Position numbers and translations under genes: made by a program. From Halobacillus fulvus (GTDB taxonomy: Bacteria; Bacillota; Bacilli; Bacillales; Halobacillaceae), in the NCBI GenBank assembly GCA_004078665.1, contig SCFO01000007.1, forward strand, positions 1 through 64,000: 64,000 nucleotides of DNA, read 5' to 3'. Positions 26,312 through 35,044 of this stretch are shown here, piece after piece (position 1 is the stretch's first letter; each line of letters begins with the position of its first letter). Below the pieces are notes generated by a model, which saw nothing but the letters and a program-made list of their open reading frames with translations, was not told the DNA's origin and searched no databases.

Positions 26312-27850
26312 TTATCCATGTCGCACATTCGTCTTCCAGGCCTTGTCTTCATCCATCATTTTTTTCGCTGCATAAATCAAAATGAATTGGAGGAAAATGA
26401 TTGGAAGTCCCATTAATCCTGAGATTACTTCTAACGGCGCGAGGCCGCCGATTCTCATCAAAACAAGCGCGACCCCAGTAATGATTGTAGCAATCACAAT
26501 ACGCAACAGCTTCGGCGGTTCGAATTTACTCATATCCCTTGTACTCGTATACGCAGCCACCGTATAGGTCGTCGAATCCAGCGTTGTGGTTAAGAAAATA
26601 AGAGCGACAACCATAAAGACGACAATGGCTACTTCCCCGAAAGGTAACGTCGACAGAATTTGAGGAATGGCGGCCATCCGTTCTTCATTTTGAACGAATT
26701 GTAAAATGTTCCGATCCCCTGTCAGATAACTATGGACGCCTAAACCACCGAGAACACCTGTGGCAATCCAGGAAATCAATGTCGGGGCTAAAAAGTAGGT
26801 TAAAATCATTTCCTTGATCGTTCGCCCTCTGGAAATTTTAGCGGCAAATACACTGTGAAGCATCGCCCAGGTCGCACTGTAGGCGAACCAGAACACCGTA
26901 TTACTCTGGATATGCGAAGCTTCCCCTTGATGAACGGAATCTGTATTCAAAGAGATATTCATGTAGTTGGACAACAGAAACGAAACACTATCCGAGAAGT
27001 AATTCAAAATAAAGACGCCAGGTCCGGCAACTACGATGAACAACGCGAATAACCCGGCTAAGTACATATTCAGCGTACTGAGGCGCTTGATTCCTTTTTC
27101 AATGCCTAAGTAAGCACTTAATGAGAACAGGAAGACCCAAATGATCGTAACGATTAATGTCATGCCGAAATTCACTTCTATGTTTAATAAAGAAGAGAGA
27201 TTATGGGTAATGATCGGGGCACCGAGTCCAAGCGTAACGGCCGCACCAGCCAGAATGCTGATCAGAAACAATACATCAAGCAGTTTACCTCCCAGTCCGT
27301 CTGTAAACTTGTCACCGAATAATACGCGGCAAGCTTCTGATATTCTCATCATTGGCCGTTTCCTCACGTGCAAAATGTAGCCCATTGCAGGGGCGATCAG
27401 GACGAAAATCGCAAACACTTGGAAGCCCCATAGGAACATACTGTAGGCATTCCCCCAGAGCAACGCTTCGGGTGACCCTGCTTCCACTCCCCCAGGCGGA
27501 TCGTTGGCAACAGACGTCCATTGCAGCATCCCCGTTCTCATGATCGTCGAGCCGACACCCATCGCAACCAGAATCGATGCATATTCAAATAACGAAAACT
27601 TCGGTTTTTCCTGTGGGTCCCCAAGCACTACCTGACCATATTTAGAAAACGATAAATATAATCCCGCTATAACTAAAATAATTCCATACCATAAATATCC
27701 CCAGCTGAATACTTCCACGATGTAATCAAAAATCGAGTTGAGCACTTCCAGCGATTCCGATTCATATAGAGCAAACGGAATACTGATGGCGACAATGATC
27801 AGTAGAGATGGAATGAAAATTGACAAGTCGATCAATCTTTTCCTGTTCAT
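26312..27850 (-). CDS. divergent BCCT-family transporter
   Basis: 512 residues with about 12 membrane segments. BCCT hallmarks are kept only in part: KISRGRTIKEMILTYFLAPT is typical, but the Trp box before it (WTIFYWAWW in betaine carriers) reads NTVFWFAYSATW, and the glycine stretch is VAMGVGSTIMRTGMLQW. The aromatic cage for quaternary ammonium may therefore be absent. It is likely Na+- or H+-coupled in the cytoplasmic membrane. First gene of a two-gene unit with the DAO-like enzyme. Ribosome site AAGGAGGAG. Confidence 0.85.
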   Translation of the reverse strand: MNRKRLIDLSIFIPSLLIIVAISIPFALYESESLEVLNSIFDYIVEVFSWGYLWYGIILVIAGLYLSFSKYGQVVLGDPQEKPKFSLFEYASILVAMGVGSTIMRTGMLQWTSVANDPPGGVEAGSPEALLWGNAYSMFLWGFQVFAIFVLIAPAMGYILHVRKRPMMRISEACRVLFGDKFTDGLGGKLLDVLFLISILAGAAVTLGLGAPIITHNLSSLLNIEVNFGMTLIVTIIWVFLFSLSAYLGIEKGIKRLSTLNMYLAGLFALFIVVAGPGVFILNYFSDSVSFLLSNYMNISLNTDSVHQGEASHIQSNTVFWFAYSATWAMLHSVFAAKISRGRTIKEMILTYFLAPTLISWIATGVLGGLGVHSYLTGDRNILQFVQNEERMAAIPQILSTLPFGEVAIVVFMVVALIFLTTTLDSTTYTVAAYTSTRDMSKFEPPKLLRIVIATIITGVALVLMRIGGLAPLEVISGLMGLPIIFLQFILIYAAKKMMDEDKAWKTNVRHG

Positions 27851-27895
27851 TGAACTCTCCTCCTTATGATTGTAACTCTGTTAAAACGTAGTGCG

Positions 27896-27950
27896 TTTCC
27901 TTTATGATCACCAGAGATTGGATGGCGGGAACATCAATTGTTCAGCATAT
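27896..27950 (+). repeat. probable remnant of the palindromic element
   Basis: TTTCCTTTATGATCACCAGA followed by GATTGGATGGCGGGAA weakly matches the left end of the full element. Confidence 0.35.
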
Positions 27951-28080
27951 TGTGAACTGAATGAGCATGAATCCCTCTCGAATCCATTCTTTTTAAACCA
28001 ACACTAAAGTAGAACAGAATCACTATTCTAAAAAAATGAAACGGTGGTTGTTTAACCGGAATGGAAGGTTGTAAAACATA

Positions 28081-28120
28081 AAAAAACGCAGGAATTCATT
28101 TTCTGAATTCCTGCGTTTTT
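28081..28120 (-). terminator. bidirectional-looking terminator
   Basis: AACGCAGGAATTCA and TGAATTCCTGCGTT pair perfectly, with A6 and T5 flanks. It serves the oxidoreductase gene at 28155. Confidence 0.9.
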
Positions 28121-28154
28121 ATCAGCTCGTCGTTCACGACTGCTCTCGCGCCTT

Positions 28155-29246
28155 TTATGCTTTTCTGCTGAACGGATGAAGTATTTTTGCAGACCACTTA
28201 AAAATATTGATATTTTTGTTTGTGATCAGTTCCTCCACGTATTTGTTCTGAAGCATTTTGATCAATCGGTCCAGCTGTTTATTATCGAGCCCTTCAACTC
28301 TTCTTCTTAACGTCAGCGAATCATGATAACCCTGATATAGTGGCTGGACAAGTTTTTCATAATTACCTATACCGATAATGTCATGAGCCGCATAGATCCC
28401 GGTCAGCATCGATTCAAATTGACCGAACCCGAAGACAGGCGTGATCGCCCCCCAACAGTTTCCGATAAAAAAGGTGTTGCCAATCCGGGAGCTCTCCGTC
28501 TTGCCGATCCGATAATCTTTCACTTCGTATTCATTCAATATTTCAAAATCCTGATCGAGCTTCTTCGAACATTCCTCCACACACTTCTTCCATAGTACCT
28601 CTTTATCCAATCCTTCATTCTCAGGATATTGAGGATAAACCAATACAAGCGAGGCTTCATGATCTGAATGAGGAAGCAAATAGGCCATCCCTTTCGGTGC
28701 AAAATCATTGTCAAAGAAAGCGTGGGCTTCCGATTCATCAAAGCTTCCCGTAATGACCGCTCCCTTGAAGCTGGCCCTGAAGGCTGTATCAAACGGCTGG
28801 AGCTTCATCGAATCGGATGGATCGCCTGTTGCCAAAACGACGTGTGTATATTGTTTGGCGATTTGATCATAGGAAGCATCATAATTGTAGTGTATCGTCC
28901 CTTTGAATTGATCAGCCAGCTGCTTCTCATAAGCCTCCGGATGCTTCCCTCTCATATTCGTAAAGCCTAAATGCCCTTCCATTTCACACCGTTCATTTTT
29001 GGAATAACAAAATAGCTTCTGGATATTGCTTGAAGGCTTCAAATGGATATCATATGTCTCAGATAGCAATTTGACCCCATCATCAAAAGGGTACTGAAAC
29101 ATAGAAAACATGGCTTCCGCTATGACAAAACGATCCCCTACCATTCCGCGTCTTTCGAAGACATCGACATCATAGCCATGCTTTTCCAACGTGATGGCAC
29201 ACGAAAGCCCAGCCAGTCCCGCTCCGATTATTCCGATTTTCATCAT
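28155..29246 (-). CDS. FAD-dependent oxidoreductase (geranylgeranyl-reductase-like)
   Basis: About 363 residues. N-terminal KIGIIGAGLAGLSCAITLEK and VDVFERRGMVGDRF, a middle THVVLATGDPSD, and a C-terminal FAD contact FFIGNCWGAITPVFGFGQF. The shape resembles lipid or isoprenoid reductases and monooxygenases without a clear substrate. Three consecutive ATGs follow AAAGGAGG; the middle one has the best spacing. Divergent from the DUF4352 gene. Confidence 0.75.
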   Translation of the reverse strand: MMKIGIIGAGLAGLSCAITLEKHGYDVDVFERRGMVGDRFVIAEAMFSMFQYPFDDGVKLLSETYDIHLKPSSNIQKLFCYSKNERCEMEGHLGFTNMRGKHPEAYEKQLADQFKGTIHYNYDASYDQIAKQYTHVVLATGDPSDSMKLQPFDTAFRASFKGAVITGSFDESEAHAFFDNDFAPKGMAYLLPHSDHEASLVLVYPQYPENEGLDKEVLWKKCVEECSKKLDQDFEILNEYEVKDYRIGKTESSRIGNTFFIGNCWGAITPVFGFGQFESMLTGIYAAHDIIGIGNYEKLVQPLYQGYHDSLTLRRRVEGLDNKQLDRLIKMLQNKYVEELITNKNINIFKWSAKILHPFSRKA

Positions 29247-29470
29247 CATCCTTCCTCCTTTCATACCAATCCTTGCCTTTAGTATGAAACGGGTGGGAAG
29301 GTTCTATGCAAAATCAAAAAGTCATCCGTCAATCAATAATTTTAACTTTTATAAAAATACTATTATAATGTTATTTTTTTAGGTAAAAATAATTATATAT
29401 TGTAATATAATTGTAAAAAAATTATTGCCATGATAATCTTTTATCAAATAAAACATTAGGAGGAAAGGCA

Positions 29471-30061
29471 ATGTCAAAGAGACCGAAGAAACCGTTGTTA
29501 AAAAGATGGTGGTTTTGGGCATTGGCGATTATTCTATTTTTTATGCTTATCGATGATGAAGATGAACCAATCGAAACGGTGATTAGTGAGGACGACATAG
29601 CAGTAACAGAAGAAGTAGAAGCTGAATCGGAACCAGAATCCTCAGTGGATGAAGAGCCTCCTGAAGAAGCTTTAACTGCTTATAACGTCGGGGATACCGC
29701 ACAACTTAATGATCACCAATTAACTGTGCTGAAGGTCGAGAAGTCAAACGGAAATAATTATGATCAACCTAAAGAAGGCAAAGAATTCGTAATCGTTAGC
29801 GTACAAATTGAAAATGTAGGATCAAATGAAGTATCCTATAACTCTTTTGATTTCGAAATGTCAAATAGCCAAGGTCAAATTGTAGAGCCAGCATTTACTA
29901 TTGTTGATTCAGACACCTCTTTGGAATCTGGAGATTTAGCTACTGGAGGGTCAGTTACTGGAACTGTGGCATTTGAACAACCTAAAGATGATCAGGGTTT
30001 AAAGCTTCATTATGAGCCTGGCTTTTGGTCAAATGATCAAATAACCGTAAATATTAAGTGA
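29471..30061 (+). CDS. membrane-anchored DUF4352 protein
   Basis: 196 residues. A basic cytosolic start (MSKRPKKPLLKRWW) leads into one membrane helix (FWALAIILFFMLI), an acidic linker rich in Glu/Asp (about 30-65), and an extracellular DUF4352 beta-sandwich (YNVGDTAQLNDHQLTVLKVE; EGKEFVIVSVQIENVGSNEV; TGTVAFEQPKDD). Family members are surface Ig-like domains of unknown role. The acidic linker fits a halophile. Start after AGGAGGAAAGGC. The upstream 200 bp are very AT-rich. Confidence 0.83.
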   Translation: MSKRPKKPLLKRWWFWALAIILFFMLIDDEDEPIETVISEDDIAVTEEVEAESEPESSVDEEPPEEALTAYNVGDTAQLNDHQLTVLKVEKSNGNNYDQPKEGKEFVIVSVQIENVGSNEVSYNSFDFEMSNSQGQIVEPAFTIVDSDTSLESGDLATGGSVTGTVAFEQPKDDQGLKLHYEPGFWSNDQITVNIK

Positions 30062-30107
30062 ATTGAAGAGACCGACGACGGTGAAGCTTTTCATAATCGA
30101 ACTAAAA

Positions 30108-30142
30108 TCTCTCTCTGATAATGATCATTAACAGAGAGAGGT
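30108..30142. terminator. weak hairpin between convergent genes
   Basis: ATCTCTCTCTG pairs with CAGAGAGAGGT around a 13-bp loop, without a T run. Confidence 0.35.
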
Positions 30143-30165
30143 CTAGTTAGAGATAAAAATACTTT

Positions 30166-31092
30166 TTAAACACTAAACTTAATCCCAGTCAAACGCTCAG
30201 ATTCTCGCCACAATCGATCCGCGACCATGACGTCATACGCTTCCGTTTTAGGGTGGACCAGCACTGGATCTCCTTTCATTTCCATCCGTCCTGATGGTCC
30301 TAAATAACGGCCACCTTCAAGCGTTGGATCTGTTGCTGCGCGAATACCAGGCAGCGCCCCGTCATAAGCACTCTGGGTCAGCCTTTTCAAAAGACCACCA
30401 AGCATTTTAAAGAGGAATTTATCCTCGACATGCCTAGCAAGGTTCGTTTGAGCTCCCCCAGGATGGGCCGCCAGACTCTTCATTGATAATCCAGCCTTTT
30501 CTATTCTCCGCTGCAGTTCAAACGCAAACAAAAGGTTGGCAAGCTTGGACTGGCTGTACGACTTCATCGGGGTATATCCGCTCCCGCCTTCAAACATCAA
30601 GTTATCGAAATCAATTTTTCCAGACTTGTGGGCATTACTTGAAATCTGGATGATTCTCGCATTGTCCGTCGCCTTCAGCTTGTCAAAAAGAAGAGCCGTC
30701 AAGGCGAAATGACCCAAATGATTCGTTCCAAGCTGGAGTTCGAATTCGTCTTTCGTCTTGCCATAAGGGGTGGTCATAACCCCTGCATTATTCAGCAAAA
30801 CATCCAAACGGTCATACTGTTTATTAAAATCTTCTGCAAAAGCTCGGACAGAGTCCAAATCTCCGAGATCGAGATGCATGACTTTTATCGAAACCTCAGG
30901 AACTTCCTGCTTGATCGCTTCAAGCGCTTGCTGTCCCCTTTCCAATGAGCGGGAAGCTAAGATGACCTCCGCTCCCTTTTTGGCAAAAACCTTGACCGAC
31001 TCAAAGCCGAGGCCACTGTTGCCACCTGTCACAATCATCACTTTATTCACTAATGATGGAATATCCTGTACGGACCATTCCTGATTATCCAT
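30166..31092 (-). CDS. SDR-family oxidoreductase (retinol-dehydrogenase-like)
   Basis: About 308 residues. Nucleotide site VMIVTGGNSGLGFESVKVFA, LLNNAGVM, Ser of IIQISSNAHKSG, and catalytic SYSQSKLANLLFAFEL. The set matches the WW-oxidoreductase/protochlorophyllide-reductase-like branch of SDRs. Substrate unknown. The frame has further upstream starts (TTG at 31134, ATG at 31113); MDNQEW is preferred by homology, although its ribosome site (AGAGGG, 11 bp away) is not ideal. It lies 72 bp after yueI on the same strand. Confidence 0.85.
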   Translation of the reverse strand: MDNQEWSVQDIPSLVNKVMIVTGGNSGLGFESVKVFAKKGAEVILASRSLERGQQALEAIKQEVPEVSIKVMHLDLGDLDSVRAFAEDFNKQYDRLDVLLNNAGVMTTPYGKTKDEFELQLGTNHLGHFALTALLFDKLKATDNARIIQISSNAHKSGKIDFDNLMFEGGSGYTPMKSYSQSKLANLLFAFELQRRIEKAGLSMKSLAAHPGGAQTNLARHVEDKFLFKMLGGLLKRLTQSAYDGALPGIRAATDPTLEGGRYLGPSGRMEMKGDPVLVHPKTEAYDVMVADRLWRESERLTGIKFSV

Positions 31093-31164
31093 AACCTTAC
31101 ACGCCCTCTCCATTTGTGTTGTGCCCGATGACAATCCATACCCTCTCTTGCTTGCAGGAAATCA

Positions 31165-31608
31165 TCAATCCACAGGTTTGAATAACGATTTGAAAAAGCC
31201 TTTGATTCCGCGTTCTTCCTTTTCACTGTTCTCATCTGTACTTGTGTCGATCCAAATCTCCTCTTTTTCAATGGCTTCATCTAGCGCAAGGACTGCTCCG
31301 ATATCCGTATCGGATTCCTGGTTATAGACGGTCGTATGACGAATGCCGTGTTTGTTGGCGGCTGTGCGATACGGTTTGTAAAAACGGGAGCTGATTTCTC
31401 CATTTAATAGGAGCTTCGCATTCGGGTACTCTTTCATAAGAGCATCCACTTCATCGAGCCCTTTCTTCTGCATGACTTGGCCCTTCGTCAAAGCGACCAC
31501 GATCCGCTCCCTTAGCGTTCCGAGGAACCTTTTCCTTTCTCCAGGCTTCGTTTCTTTGGTTCCGTATATCCCTTCCTGCAAATAATCATCAACATCCGGT
31601 TTCTTCAT
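31165..31608 (-). CDS. yueI: YueI family protein (DUF1694)
   Basis: 147 residues. VDDYLQEGIYGTKETKPGER, FLGTLRERIVVALTKGQVM and AKLLLNGEISSRFYKPYRTA identify the Bacillus YueI family, a small cytosolic protein of unknown function related to ribosomal L7Ae/L30e-like folds. Start after GAGGTGATATAG. Probably transcribed with the SDR gene. Confidence 0.88.
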   Translation of the reverse strand: MKKPDVDDYLQEGIYGTKETKPGERKRFLGTLRERIVVALTKGQVMQKKGLDEVDALMKEYPNAKLLLNGEISSRFYKPYRTAANKHGIRHTTVYNQESDTDIGAVLALDEAIEKEEIWIDTSTDENSEKEERGIKGFFKSLFKPVD

Positions 31609-31681
31609 CTATATCACCTCATTTTGTGTAAACACTCACTTATATGCTTTTATTTTACCAAAACCACCTTATGGAACTAAA

Positions 31682-31717
31682 GAAAGTGCCTGCCCCTGAA
31701 TTAGACAGACACTTCCT
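31682..31717 (-). terminator. terminator of the symporter gene
   Basis: AAGTGTCTG pairs with CAGGCACTTTC across an 11-bp loop with a short T tail on the minus strand. The stem has one G-U pair. Confidence 0.55.
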
Positions 31718-31734
31718 TCTACTAATCAATTCGT

Positions 31735-33345
31735 TCAAATGATGTTGTACTCTTCCTTCACAACTTCTTTTTCACGGACAAAATGAATGCATGTCACAAA
31801 CAGGCAGACGGCGATGACGGCAATGATCATTCCGAGGATCCCTGCAGAATACAAATAGCTGAAGTTCGCGATCGATACGACGGCAAGCAGGACGGCGACC
31901 GCTGCTGAATAGGTCCCAAATCCTTTGACCGAACCATTCCATGTCCACTGATTGGATCGATCCAGCAAGCTGACTAGAACGATTGTCAGCATATTGACAG
32001 TCATCCCGATCCATACAGGGTGGATGTTCAAATAAAAGTCGTTGACCGCCCAGCCGCCAAAATGGTACCAGAGCAGGCCGGAAAACGAACCAGTGAACAA
32101 GGAAACGAGTGCAGCTCTTTTTGTCACGACAGGCCAAAAGATTGCGGCGACAACTGGTGCAAATGTCGCTGAGTTCCTTGTCACCCAGGCGACGACGTTC
32201 CACCATGCCGACTGTTCAGATCGGAGAAGCGCGAAGCCGACCATTAAGACCGTCAGCAATAATAACGACCATTTCGTGTACTTGATCAGCTGTGCATCTG
32301 TCGCTTTTTTATTCAAAGCACTTCCGACGTCTCGTCCAAGACTGGTTGCTCCCGAAAATTGACACGGGGCTCCCCAGCTTAGAGCAGCCGCCCAGAATCC
32401 AAGGAAAAATAAAGCGACGAGCGGAGCGGGTAACGTTTCCATCAGGTATAAAGGAACCGCGACGAGTCCTTGCGCCTGGCCTGGTACGACCTGTGCGGCC
32501 GCGAGACCAAACACGACCGCTCCAATGATGAGAGGGATCCCTAGAATAGAGGCGTACAATAATCCATTGCGCCCCTGCTCCGGCGTTTTACAAGACAACG
32601 CCATTTGAAAGGCGGCCTGAGCAAGAATGACGTTGAACAAAAATGTCCCGAACCATGCCAGAATCGTCTGCAGGCCGGCACTTCCCGGCGCCGCATAGCT
32701 CGGCTTTTCTTCAAACAATGTTCTAAGCCCGTCAATCCCTGGGTTCAAAAAGAACGCATACGTTCCGATGGCGAGCATGATGAAAAAGACAATCACATTA
32801 CTCAACTGGGTTAAACCGACTGCCCACATGCCGCCGAATTGTAAATAAATGAATAATAAAAGTGCTGTAACCGCGACGGATAGGACAAGCGATAACCCTG
32901 TGAAAACCGAAAGGGCAGAAGCAAAAGCCAAGGCGGTCGCGACAGACCACATCGGGAACGTGAAGGCTGTAATCGCTCCCGCCACCCCGCGTACTTTGTC
33001 TCCATACCGATCCCCTAACAACCCCGAAATCGTGACGAGCGCTTTTTTTCTGAACGGAGCAATCAGGACAAGCGCGATGATCAAGACGTGAATTGTTTCA
33101 GCGACGCCATACCAAATGGCAGAAACCCCTTGTAAATAACTGAGCTCGATGATCGCAATATAAGACGATCCCGAAAAAAGTCCGGTGATGCACACCGTTA
33201 CGAATAATGTGTTGAATCCTCTCCCACCAACAAAAAAACCATTCCCTCCGGCTGCAACCTTTCTTTTCGCAAACTGGCTGATGAAGATCAAGAAAAAGGT
33301 ATACGCCAACGCAAATCCTACAAACCAAAAGCCTACATTTGTCAT
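31735..33345 (-). CDS. sodium:solute symporter under S-box control (candidate methionine or sulfur-compound carrier)
   Basis: 536 residues with about 13 membrane segments. SSS-family features: FFVGGRGFNTLFVTVCITG, GSSYIAIIELSYLQG, TISGLLGDRYGDKVRG and WGAPCQFSGATSLGRDV. It should import a small solute with Na+. The SAM riboswitch in its leader makes methionine, a precursor or a sulfur compound the likely substrate. The start at 33345 follows GAGGAGGAG; the frame is open 24 codons further into the riboswitch terminator, which is not coding. Confidence 0.85.
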   Translation of the reverse strand: MTNVGFWFVGFALAYTFFLIFISQFAKRKVAAGGNGFFVGGRGFNTLFVTVCITGLFSGSSYIAIIELSYLQGVSAIWYGVAETIHVLIIALVLIAPFRKKALVTISGLLGDRYGDKVRGVAGAITAFTFPMWSVATALAFASALSVFTGLSLVLSVAVTALLLFIYLQFGGMWAVGLTQLSNVIVFFIMLAIGTYAFFLNPGIDGLRTLFEEKPSYAAPGSAGLQTILAWFGTFLFNVILAQAAFQMALSCKTPEQGRNGLLYASILGIPLIIGAVVFGLAAAQVVPGQAQGLVAVPLYLMETLPAPLVALFFLGFWAAALSWGAPCQFSGATSLGRDVGSALNKKATDAQLIKYTKWSLLLLTVLMVGFALLRSEQSAWWNVVAWVTRNSATFAPVVAAIFWPVVTKRAALVSLFTGSFSGLLWYHFGGWAVNDFYLNIHPVWIGMTVNMLTIVLVSLLDRSNQWTWNGSVKGFGTYSAAVAVLLAVVSIANFSYLYSAGILGMIIAVIAVCLFVTCIHFVREKEVVKEEYNII

Positions 33346-33369
33346 AATTAAACTCCTCCTCATGAAAAC

Positions 33370-33525
33370 AAAAAAACGGCCTCTCCCTAAAAGGAAGAGA
33401 CCGCTTCTCTCCCTCATCTTTCAGACGTGACGTCTGTTGGAATGAGCACCTTGTCACGATGGACAGGTTGCTGCAGGATCGCGGGACCAAGTTCCTCCCC
33501 TGCTCTTGATAAGGATGTCGTTTCA
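33370..33525 (-). promoter_or_regulatory. SAM (S-box) riboswitch with terminator
   Basis: On the minus strand the leader shows the S-box core in order: CTTATCAAGAG, GGGGAGG with TTGGTCCC, GCAGCAACC, AAGGTGCTCATTCC and ACAGA. An 11-bp terminator stem (CGGTCTCTTCC / GGGAGAGGCCG) and T7 follow at 33370-33405. When SAM is high the terminator should form and stop transcription before the symporter gene. Confidence 0.92.
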
Positions 33526-33542
33526 CTATTTTATTATCTAGC

Positions 33543-33571
33543 ACTGTACCGCAGCGCACAGGTGAAGTCAA
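33543..33571 (-). promoter_or_regulatory. promoter of the S-box/symporter unit
   Basis: TTGACT and TACAGT on the minus strand with a 17-bp spacer; the expected start site is about 10 bp before the aptamer. Confidence 0.8.
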
Positions 33572-33804
33572 TGATTTTTCTGAATATTACTAAAAATGAC
33601 CTAGAGGATTGGCGAATCTAGAAGGATTTCGCCTTCGCTATAAAAATACGACAAAAACTTCTCTTTTTCCATTTTTTGTAGGCCGTATGACCCTCCACTT
33701 TTGTAGAAGGAATCCCCTTTATGGACTAAAGGAGATCACACCTTTTTCCCGAAAGTTTATATATAAGACAGGGTTTCACCACCTACTGCCGAAAGGGGAT
33801 TTAT

Positions 33805-34302
33805 ATGCTGAACAATTATGCCTTAAAAAACCTGCTATTCAGTATTTTACCGCATAAGGAACAGAAAACCTGTGAGAAGAAGCTGATCAAGGTCATCAAG
33901 CAGCTGAAGATCGAGGATTATCATTTTAATTGGGATCGGAGCAGCTGTTATATTGAATTCCGTTACAAAGGAGAAGCTTACCGCGTCGATCATTCAGTAG
34001 AGAAAGCGAAGGAAAAAGGCATTCTTTTGAGGAACGGCTTGGATTGTATAAACGACTTGACCCAAACGCTTGAGGATTTGAGTCAGATTATCGACCGGGG
34101 GACGTATCCGTTCGAAGACTGGATTTATGGTATGAAGCACGACCCTACCAAAGAGCATACGCCGGAATATGAAGAGGAATTTCATATCAAATACAGAGCA
34201 TCGGGGCGGCCGGACTATTCGGAGTTTTACCGAAATGAAGAATACGCCGATGCGTTTTATCAGAGGGATGAGGAAGAACCGATCTATCAACAGCGCAAAT
34301 AG
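33805..34302 (+). CDS. conserved hypothetical cytosolic protein
   Basis: 165 residues, highly charged, with no signal or membrane segment. An N-terminal part (LLFSILPHKEQKTCEKKLIK, DYHFNWDRSSCYIEFRYKGE) looks like a small alpha/beta domain; the C-terminal third is Tyr/Glu/Arg-rich. I do not recognise a family with confidence. Start ATG follows GAAAGGGG. Divergent from the symporter unit, with its own terminator. Confidence 0.7.
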   Translation: MLNNYALKNLLFSILPHKEQKTCEKKLIKVIKQLKIEDYHFNWDRSSCYIEFRYKGEAYRVDHSVEKAKEKGILLRNGLDCINDLTQTLEDLSQIIDRGTYPFEDWIYGMKHDPTKEHTPEYEEEFHIKYRASGRPDYSEFYRNEEYADAFYQRDEEEPIYQQRK

Positions 34303-34310
34303 ATGCAGGG

Positions 34311-34359
34311 AAAAGCTCCTCCATTTGTCCAGGTTCTGGATGAATCGAGGAGCTTTTTT
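34311..34359 (+). terminator. terminator after the hypothetical gene
   Basis: AAAAGCTCCTC and GAGGAGCTTTT pair around a 26-bp region that itself contains TCCAGG/TCTGGA; T6 follows. Confidence 0.8.
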
Positions 34360-34447
34360 CCTGTTTTGAAAGCTCTACTTTTGCATTTTCTTCAAACGGT
34401 TGTATAGTACGGGTAAAGGAAGTTTTGGAAAGGACTGTGAACATCTG

Positions 34448-34870
34448 ATGTTATACATATGGCATATTGAAAGGATCATCGAGGAGATTCTCGAAAAGCA
34501 CTCTCTCCCGATCACGTACGAAGCGAATAATCAATTATCTGCTCCGATGAGCTTTAACGTATCGAACAATACGCTCAGCTTCAACTATCTCGAGGTCAAC
34601 GGGTTCCTTAGCAAAATTAAAGGAAACGAGTCAAAGGAAGATATCGTCAAAATCATCATATGCCATGAAATCGGCTATTATCTGACGTTTCAAAAGCACA
34701 GACATGACCTGAGAACGCTGATGTACGGAGAAGATGAAGAAGTGGCCGAGCTACAAGAGATAATCGAGACGAACGCCTGGGATTACGGGAGAGCACTCGT
34801 GCCTGAGGAACTGGTTTCTTCCTATGATGATGTGCGCGATTTGAATCGACAGCTTGTAAAGGGATTGTAG
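34448..34870 (+). CDS. ImmA/IrrE-like protein with degenerate zinc motif
   Basis: 140 residues. The middle reads VKIIICHEIGYYLTFQKH and later ETNAWDYGRALVPEELV, which parallels HExxH...E-x-A-x-x-F-A-x-x-L-L-x-P of ImmA/IrrE peptidases. The second His of HExxH is Tyr here, so zinc hydrolysis is doubtful. Possible roles are a pseudo-peptidase or regulator; this is inference. The ATG lies 13 bp from AAAGGA, a long gap, and an in-frame TTG at 34400 falls in a probable promoter (TTGCAT, 16 bp, TATAGT). Confidence 0.6.
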   Translation: MLYIWHIERIIEEILEKHSLPITYEANNQLSAPMSFNVSNNTLSFNYLEVNGFLSKIKGNESKEDIVKIIICHEIGYYLTFQKHRHDLRTLMYGEDEEVAELQEIIETNAWDYGRALVPEELVSSYDDVRDLNRQLVKGL

Positions 34871-34908
34871 AAAAACGCCCAATCTGGACAATCAGATTGG
34901 GCGTTTTT
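34871..34908 (+). terminator. terminator of the ImmA-like gene
   Basis: AAAAACGCCCAATCTG and CAGATTGGGCGTTTTT pair perfectly, directly after the stop. Confidence 0.92.
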
Positions 34909-35044
34909 CTATGTTCATCGTCTCCGGAGTCTATTTGGTCACTGCCTGGTCACCCATTTTCATCCTACTTAGGTGAACACACTCTCTATCTCTGATTCTA
35001 CGAATATAGTGAAGAGAACCTTAAAACAAGAAAGGAGATTTTAT

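Noticed and set aside
33370-33525. T-box leader
   Set aside because: No T-box sequence AGGGTGGNACCGCG; the conserved blocks are those of the S-box.
33805-34302. Assignment of the 165-residue protein to a named family
   Set aside because: No motif specific enough; left as hypothetical.
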